This document shows positions 57,913-64,000 of a DNA stretch of 64,000 nucleotides, piece by piece. The position numbers and the translations under genes were made by a program. Within the stretch, counting starts at the first letter, position 1, and each line of letters begins with the position of its first letter. Below the pieces are notes generated by a model. That model ran no database searches, was not told where the DNA came from, and was given only the letters and a program-made list of their open reading frames with translations. This stretch comes from Unio delphinus (Eukaryota > Mollusca > Bivalvia > Unionida > Unionidae), in contig JAQISU010000166.1 in NCBI GenBank assembly GCA_029339505.1, positions 4,951,001 through 5,015,000 on the forward strand, read 5' to 3'.

Positions 57913-59753
57913 TGAAATATCAATAGGTTTCGTCTGAGATTTAAATGTGTCACTTACATTTGTTTACGACACGATAGTTGAAATAAACTAGTTGAAACAA
58001 TATAAACATAAATGTTTAATTCCAGTAGAAACAGCCATGTAAAACTTTGCAAACATAACCGTTTTTCTGTTTTATTTGTTTGTCTTGTCTATGTTTTGTA
58101 TTTGCCTTTGAAAAAGACCCATTAAGAGTCAAAAGCCCTCAGGCTAGTTAGATACTAATTTTGCACTGTTCGTTGTCAGTTTATTGCATATATATATAAA
58201 AAGTTTTAATTAAAGTAATGACACAATGTATAATTTGAAAATTTCACTCAAAGAAGCTTGAAGCAAAAGTAAGAAATAAGTCAACTGAATAATTTAAGCT
58301 TCTAAGATCACCTGTCCAGAGGCCAAGTGAACCTGTTAAGAGTTGTTTTGTCTGTTGTCTGGCTATTGACACTTATTTTGAAGACTTGAGAGGCTTAATT
58401 TCTGAACAGACTTCAGTGGATTTGGTACGCAAGAATAAGTCATCAAGATCTCAGATGAGCTTGATTATGACCAACACCAAGTTTTAGTAAAACTTTAATC
58501 CTAACAGAACTTTTTAACACTTTCTTACCAGGTCAAGCTTGTGGTTAAAAGTTCAGTACTTCCCTCCCTCCATTCAGTAGTCTTTTGGGTGTGTTTACCA
58601 CCCCCACCCCTTATCCCCTCAGGATAGATCGATGAGCAACCTCTACCCTGAGGTCAATATTATTGGTTATCACCCTTGTTTTTTTTACATTGTTGTATCT
58701 GTTATGTAAAAGATTTTGGTTGAAGATTGCCAAATGTTTCATGGTTGCCCTTTTCATTACTTTTGGTGTGTATACGTGAGTGCTGTTTCTCATTCCACTG
58801 TGTTACTTTTTTTAGAATGTCCTATATGGCTCTATTATATTTTTGTAAATATATTCTTTTTACATCTTTTCTTCTCTAGTTCATCTCCATTATTTCCTTT
58901 TTCCCCAATGTCTGATGATTGTACTTCTTATTCAAAAAATTTACGAGCTTGCTTCTTGCTTTCATTTTTGGTTGTTTTGCTTTTTCTCTTTACCCACTTT
59001 TGTTGCCCATACCATACTAGGTTGTTGTTTGTTCTTGTTTATTGCTTGCACTTGCTGTTGATCCAGGTGTTATTGCTGCTTCTGCCTTACATTGTTAAAT
59101 TGAATTGTATCCTCCATAATTGGTTGTTAATTTTCGTTGTCATTTTCATATTGCTGTTTTTGTTGTTGTTTTTATTGTACATCCCTTGATATCATTATGT
59201 CTTTGAGTTGATCTTCATTTTTCTGTTTCTCTGCTCCCTTTCCCTTACCGAATGTGTCATCACATCTTCCTTCATTTGTTGTTGCTCTGTGTTGTTTTTT
59301 CCTTGTTACTATTGTTGCTGCTATTGCTGTTGATTTCCAAATATTCTCTTTACTCTTGTTTGGTTATTTTTTTGGTATTATTTTACCTTGTTGCTGTTGT
59401 TGGTCATACTGTTGTTTCTGTATATCCTCTGATTTTGTTGTGCCCTTGGACAGAAATGCTTTTCTTTGTTTCTCTGCTTCCCCACTATCATCACTTCTTT
59501 AATCAATTGGATTTTCTGTCTTTTCTGTTATCTTCACGTTTTTTAGGGAATATTGTTATCTTATTTACATGTTTTTGCTCTTTTCTCTCTTCCATTTTTT
59601 CTTATCTTGGAGTATGTGACATTTTACCTGTATTTCCATAGTGTTAACATTTTCTGTAATAAATACGGCCCTTGTACCATAGCCTTGATTAGCTAATTGT
59701 GAAGAAAGAAAACTGGTTTAATTTTCCCTATCTCTTCTTTTTCAGGGTTGGGT

Positions 59754-59950
59754 GCCCATTCTCACATTCTTGACCTTGATGTTAAACTTCTTTTCTAAAT
59801 GTTCTACAGCAGCTATCAGGGGTTTCTCATGTGGTAGGTCTGCTATATGTAATTCTTCTGCCTTTTTCTTAATTTTCCCCAGAATGGGTGACGTTTCTTG
59901 ATGTTGACAGTTTCTTCTCAAATAACCGTTTTTCCAGATGGGACATGTAG
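59754..59950 (-). pseudogene. Possible coding remnant, unknown (minus strand)
   Basis: Reading leftward from 59950 a frame gives CPIWKNGYLRRNC, then SPILGKIKKKAEELHIADLP, HEKPLIAAVEHLEKKFNIKV and ends RMGTQP at a TGA. Amino-acid composition is normal, in contrast to the surrounding low-complexity text. The Cys pattern faintly resembles a decayed zinc knuckle of a gag or LINE ORF1, but I cannot name the family. Confidence 0.35.
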
Positions 59951-61039
59951 ATGTGTTTTTACTTCAGTCTTAATATATACCCTTCATATCATTTCCTTTT
60001 TAATGCCTTTGTTAGATTTATCAAATCTTTGTCAGATGCAAGGTTATCGTTATTGCCACCATTTGATGGTTTTCGTTCTAAAGGTATATCAAAGGTATCT
60101 TTTTCTTGTGTATGCCTTCGCTGTACATTCTAGGAAATATCCTTCCTTCATTTCAATTCTCCTTGTTCTGAAATATTTCTCCAATTCAGACTGTTTTTTT
60201 ACTACTATTAACCAGTTTTCCAGTTGCATGTTTTACTTGCACATGTTGATTGTGAATTGCATAGGTTTGTAAGTTCCTCAAAAAAAATTGATTTATGTTT
60301 TTATTTTCTTTATGTTCTCTGTTAATCCATTGACCGTTAAAGCACACTGCATATTCCCTCCAAAAAAGAGTTTGGTGACTTCTCTAGGCAGTGGACTTCT
60401 GGGCAGTTTGCTTAGTTCTTGCCATTAGCAAATGAATATTTGAATAGATTCCACCTTGAGAGTGAGTGTCAGAGTGTAAACCCTTTAGAGGTTATATTTT
60501 GTTTATCAGATTTGAAATATCAGCTTGTATAATAAAGATCTCAGATCAGACTGAGTGTGAATGATAATTACTTACATTAATGAGATGATCTTCCATCTGA
60601 TAGGCTGATTACATTTAATCTTACATGCTTAGCTGTTCAGTCTATATTACCATAGCACACACCCGTGTTTGCCAGATTTGAACTACTTGTTGCTTTCTTT
60701 GATGTCCACACTTTATTTTTTTAGATGCATTGAATCAAACTTTAAAAAACCACTACAAATATTTAAAAATCATATAAAAGTGGGTTTGTTGTAAAGAAAA
60801 AACCATATTCATGCTTTGTACTGAGTTTGGGCAAAAGAACTTGTTTGATATGATACATGAATATGTGTCAGCCTAACAGCTGCGACATATCCCTCGGCTA
60901 TATCAAACTCATTTTGATAACAAAAAGATGTTTGATGCAATTTTGTATAGATAGATGGGTAAAAAATGTAGCCATTATTTGCTTCAGGATTTAGGTACCT
61001 CTTATGGTTTCAAATCATGTAAATTTGGAATGGTTATCT

Positions 61040-61290
61040 GACTTTGAACTAAACTGCTCCAGTGGCCTAGGTCATGGATTTTGACCCCGGCCAAGTCATA
61101 CCAAAGACTTTTAAAAAAAATGGTACAATCAGCTGCCTCGCTAGGCACATAGCATTAAGAGGTTAGTTTTAGGACTGCTCAGCCTTGTGTCAGGATAATG
61201 TGACTGGGTGGGATATCAAGCTACATGTCTGCGGCACAATGCCTTAGTGCTAGACATCACTATAAACTGTCACACTGCAGACGTTATAGC
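61040..61290 (+). repeat. SINE-like interspersed repeat
   Basis: GTGGCCTAGGTCATGGATTT then TGACCCCGGCCAAGTCATACC, CAGCTGCCTCGCTAGGCACA, GTGACTGGGTGGGATATCAAG. The TTTTGACCCCGGC section is B-box-like, and the order of blocks looks like a tRNA-derived SINE in invertebrates. No tail or duplication is seen. Confidence 0.5.
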
Positions 61291-61984
61291 GATATGAATG
61301 AAATTTATTTTGAAGCTAAGTTAAAAATCTAAATCACTTACACACTACCACATTAAGCACTATCATATCCCACTTAATCCTCTTGTTTACTTTCCAGGTC
61401 AGTCATAATTTTTCTGATCTGGTTCAATTTGAGCAGGAGGAGTACGTGAGCTGAAGAAATGGTAGACAACGGGGGAGTGAGAAAAATATAACATAATGAA
61501 AAATACGTGCAACCATTGCAATGATCAACAAAAAGTAACATAAACTATATATAACACATCATGTTGATTTTTTTTGGTGTGTTATACAATGTAAATATTT
61601 TTATTTGAGTTTTGAGTCATAATATGAACAACATAGGAAGAGGGTGAACAAAGAAAATGGCAAACAGAGGGTGTGAAACAAATGATGTAAAAAAATATTC
61701 AGGACACCGTTTCAATAATCAACCATGGTAAGAAAAACTGTAATTACCGGTATCTGTTGGTCGATTTCGTGCCTCACTGCTGTTTCTCATAATTCAAAAA
61801 TGTTTATTTTGTGGCTCTGGTTTATTAAATTTTGGCCAAAACAAATTAGGGATGATTGACAAAAGATCTTGAATATATAGTTGTTTACTGATCAATATAC
61901 TGAAATTTTATTCTGCGGTTTAGCCACTTCGATATAGTTGAATTTCTTATACTATTTGTATATTTTCCTTTTCCTGCAGCTCAC

Positions 61985-62370
61985 ACTAAGAAAATTCATT
62001 TATTTCTCCTGTATCAAGATTAATTGAATTCATTTTTTCAGAAGTGTTTTTTATGTTTGCCAGCTTTTCATCATTTGCTATTCTCTCTCGATGTGATAGT
62101 TTAAAGGTTTTCAATCTTATTATATTTTTTATCAGAGTTAAAATAATCAGTTACTAGACCATCATCTATCATACCACAGAAGCACTCATATATGAATCTG
62201 TTACGGTAGTCTGAAAATACCAATTTGTGCATAACTTTATTGATGACTTTGCCGATTGGTTTCTTAAGTCAACAATGTCATATAACACCCACTCTGCATG
62301 CTTCGTAATTAGTAATAATCAAGTCCTTTACTAATTCATCAATGTTATTGACATTAATCTTTGCTTGTTA
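61985..62370 (-). pseudogene. Copy C: HNH endonuclease, active site lost
   Basis: From 62370 leftward: NINELVK-like start, ITNYEACRVGVI, two stops, LKKPIGKVINKV, FSDYRNRFIYECFCGMIDDG, then TDYFNSDKKYNKIEN. These match copy B residue by residue, but the DHIDG core of B is YFNS-like here, so the catalytic His is gone. More stops and shifts follow. Confidence 0.78.
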
Positions 62371-62439
62371 CATTATATAATAGTTTTGTCTCTAATATTA
62401 TTTTCCTTACTTTTGACATACTGAGCAATTTAATCTTGA

Positions 62440-62930
62440 GTCTTTTTTTTATGTCATCAGATACATTTGTTATCTTGAAGTATCTTTTCAACACTCATTA
62501 TTTTCTTCCACCACAAGCTAGACATTATTGTGTTTTCCCCATGGTAGAGGTCCCATATTTCCTTATTGTGTTTTCCCCATTGTAGAGGTCCCATATTTCC
62601 TTATTGTGTTTTCCCCATGGTAGAGGTCCCGTATTTTCTTATTGTGTTTTTCCCATGGTAGAGGTCAAATATTTCCTTATTGTGTTTTCCCCATGGTAGA
62701 GGCCCCATACTTCATTCTTGTGTTTTCCCCATGGTAGAGCTAGGTCCCATATTTCCTTATTGTGTTTTCCCCATGGGAGAGGTCCCGTATGTCCTTATTG
62801 TGTTTTCCCCATGGTAGAGGTCCCGTATTTCCTTTTCTGTCACTTTGTAAATGGATACCAAAATAAGTCACAGGGGCAATTTGTTCCGAATTGGGTAGCA
62901 GACCCCATCATCAGCCACTTACATCTAGTA
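62440..62930 (-). pseudogene. Copy C: zinc-ribbon gene expanded by a minisatellite
   Basis: From 62930 leftward the frame begins KWLMMGSATQFGTNCPCDLF, matching KWLMIGSVTACNKSC of copy B. It then enters the GPLP.-type segment, which has become eight tandem 38-bp copies. After the array, CLACGGRK (about 62516) matches CLSCGGK of B. So the gene's two ends lie on either side of the array, and the gene is destroyed by it. Confidence 0.78.
62527..62831. repeat. 38-bp minisatellite, eight copies
   Basis: The unit TTGTGTTTTCCCCATGGTAG then AGGTCCCATATTTCCTTA is repeated eight times, with a 3-6 bp insertion in one copy near 62735. It has arisen inside the copy C zinc-ribbon gene: one unit corresponds to the segment around GPLPC of copy B. 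Confidence 0.95.
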
Positions 62931-62939
62931 TATATCTGA

Positions 62940-63342
62940 TTTAACAATATACTATTATCGAAAGTCTAATTAGATGAAAGATCAATTAGACTTTATGTAT
63001 AATATATATTAAAGATAAGTAATTGTATAACATGGGCCAGTGGTACAAAGCTAGATTACTACAGCAACAATATCAGGATCTCACCAGGAATGAAATCATA
63101 TTACCAAAATAGAAAACATATTTAAAAATCTCATCAAATAATACATCATATCACTAGAAGCAACATAAGATGAATTTATAAGGTTATTAACAATTGAGCC
63201 ATAAACATCAAGATTTTATTTTAACTGACTGAATGATGATAGAAACAAATACCATTTTAGTTGCATGATTTTATCCAAGATTGAAATTGTCAGTGTCAGG
63301 GCCACTCATGTTTGATTGTGATGGAATATTTATAGATTCAAC
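62940..63342. other. Spacer of copy C
   Basis: AT-rich; includes an imperfect palindrome TCTAATTAGATGAAAGATCA then ATTAGACTTT near 62966-62994. A fragment of the pre-polymerase upstream part (FYPRLKLSVSGPLMFDCDGI near 63270-63330) is readable. Confidence 0.5.
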
Positions 63343-63696
63343 ATGAATCAAAATTTTGCTTATAAAATAATGCAAAATCTACAAGACAACAAGAAGTATT
63401 TATTCAGGATCAAATTTATAGCTGAGCAACAAACACCAGATGGATCACAGTGGATTATACATAATAAACTGGATCCTGTAAAACAATCAATATTAGCATC
63501 ACTAGTCATCCTGGACAAATATACGAAACCAGGAATATTTATCAGGATAGACAACTCCTACTACAAGATTGCTTTATGCAGTTTATTACACAATGAATTA
63601 GACATAGCTGCTCTTGTACCACTGAAAACAGGCTTGACAAATTGTTTTGCTCAGTTTGTCAGAGAACATTTTGTAAACTCTAACCATGAAAATTGA
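63343..63696 (+). CDS. Copy C: pre-polymerase protein, uninterrupted frame (117 aa)
   Basis: Frame MNQNFAYKIMQNLQDNKKYL..., with FRIKFI, WIIHNKLDPV, GIFIRIDNSYYKIALCSLL and the C-terminal REHF, homologous along its length to 56199-56579 of copy B (RVKF, WIIRDKFEPI, GIDKPYYERSYPVA). The N-terminal part of the gene is broken upstream. It is the only uninterrupted gene piece in copy C, and its conservation in two decayed copies shows the protein was a real component of the element. No motif identifies its function. Confidence 0.65.
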   Translation: MNQNFAYKIMQNLQDNKKYLFRIKFIAEQQTPDGSQWIIHNKLDPVKQSILASLVILDKYTKPGIFIRIDNSYYKIALCSLLHNELDIAALVPLKTGLTNCFAQFVREHFVNSNHEN

Positions 63697-63699
63697 CTT

Positions 63700-64000
63700 A
63701 AAATGGAGCTAAAATACATGATGTGGTTATTTTAGAAAAAAAAACCACTAAAGATTCAGCTAATTATAATAACAAGATTTTGTACATATCACTAAATATT
63801 GTAGTAAGGGTGCTCAGATAATTTTATATGATGATAATTCACATGCATGTACCAACATGGTGACAAAATTTCCAAGGGAGAGAATAATATGATTTTATGA
63901 TGGCAATACTTTTGAGGAAATCAACAATATAAGTAAGCGTGACCCTGTATCTGTGCTGTTTCATGGAGATGACTTTCTGAAGGAATCACTCCAACATGTT
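63700..64000 (+). pseudogene. Copy C: DNA polymerase B N-terminus, cut by the window edge
   Basis: After a frameshift, 63795-64000 reads IILYDDNSHACTNMVTKFPR, a stop, FYDGNTFEEINNISKRDPVS, VLFHGDD. This matches IKIIDHNEHAWTPAVTIFPR, YYTGNLF and SKNDPVSVWLL of the copy B polymerase. Confidence 0.75.

Larger units (their letters stand above)
57913..61984. other. EOGT: Intron 8 sequence between copies B and C
   Basis: Mostly T-rich on the + strand. Long frames here (58716-59189, 59252-59641) are low-complexity Leu/Phe/Ser/Val strings from T-rich DNA and not supported as genes. A SINE-like repeat lies near 61040-61290 and a coding-like minus-strand remnant near 59754-59950. Nothing else is recognised. 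Confidence 0.6.
41944..64000 (+). other. EOGT: EOGT intron 8, at least 22 kb, hosting virus-like copies B and C
   Basis: Starts with GTAAAA at 41944; no acceptor joined to recognisable EOGT sequence is found before the window ends. Between 41944 and about 43740 I see no gene or clear repeat. The element complex follows from about 44100 to 57912, and copy C from 61985. Confidence 0.75.
61985..64000 (+). mobile_element. Copy C: third virus-like element copy, left part, runs off the window
   Basis: Carries, in the same order and orientation as 55195-56900 of copy B, a minus-strand HNH gene, a minus-strand zinc-ribbon gene, the pre-polymerase ORF and the polymerase start. Sequence left of about 61985 shows no similarity to the late genes of copy B. 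The copy is therefore truncated there or deleted. The right end is outside the window. Confidence 0.8.

Noticed and set aside
58716..59641. Long + strand frames rich in Leu, Phe, Val and Ser resembling membrane proteins
   Set aside because: They come from T-rich low-complexity DNA, overlap in several frames and show no conserved motif.
62527..62831. Regular 38-bp repeats suggestive of a CRISPR array
   Set aside because: The units are head-to-tail without spacers, in a eukaryotic intron, and lie within a recognisable gene remnant. It is a minisatellite.
15790..64000. Copies A and C as two halves of one element split by copy B
   Set aside because: EOGT exons 3-8 lie between A and B, so a single insertion split by another element is not possible without a complex rearrangement.

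Overview
The window is eukaryotic nuclear DNA from an invertebrate, most likely a lophotrochozoan and probably a mollusc. The clues are intron-exon structure with GT-AG splicing, AT-rich introns, and a repeat mix of esterase-carrying CR1-like LINEs, L2, DIRS and tRNA-derived SINEs. The species assignment is inference. The only host gene I can support is EOGT, the EGF-domain-specific O-GlcNAc transferase of the ER lumen, on the + strand. Eight consecutive coding exons lie between 1143 and 41943. Every exon junction keeps the frame and has AG/GT splice sites. Together they give about 297 codons, roughly the N-terminal 55-60% of the protein; the 3' exons must lie beyond 64000.

The introns are packed with mobile DNA. 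Intron 2 (2427-23510) holds a 21-bp minisatellite, a TA-flanked terminal-inverted-repeat element, a SINE, a nearly full-length minus-strand CR1-like LINE (SGNH esterase, zinc knuckles, endonuclease, reverse transcriptase) split by a 1.7-kb LTR-like insert with a perfect 5-bp target duplication, and a decayed virus-like element (copy A, 15790-20396) whose capsid gene is split by an L2 element. Intron 4 holds a DIRS retrotransposon relic with a SINE inside it. Introns 5 and 6 hold decayed LINE reverse transcriptases.

Intron 8 (from 41944) holds the most notable feature: about 13.4 kb (44446-57804) of an endogenous Polinton/Maverick-related, virus-like element (copy B). In order it carries an unknown ORF, a broken core-type gene, a pVI-like small virion protein, a major capsid protein of Polinton type, a membrane-active (pX-like) domain fused to an adenovirus-type cysteine protease, a coiled-coil repeat (fibre-like) protein, a membrane protein and two further virion proteins. 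On the opposite strand lie an HNH nuclease and a zinc-ribbon protein. They are followed on the + strand by a conserved pre-polymerase ORF and the N-terminal half of a DNA polymerase B. No packaging ATPase or integrase is visible. The genes are broken by point nonsense, frameshifts and three younger DNA-transposon insertions (in capsid, protease and polymerase). A third copy (C, 61985-64000) starts at the HNH module and runs off the right end.

The three copies allow comparison. It shows which breaks are private decay (for example the HNH stop in B) and which feature is shared: an in-frame stop at the same codon of one virion gene in both A and B. All three copies lie on the same strand as EOGT.
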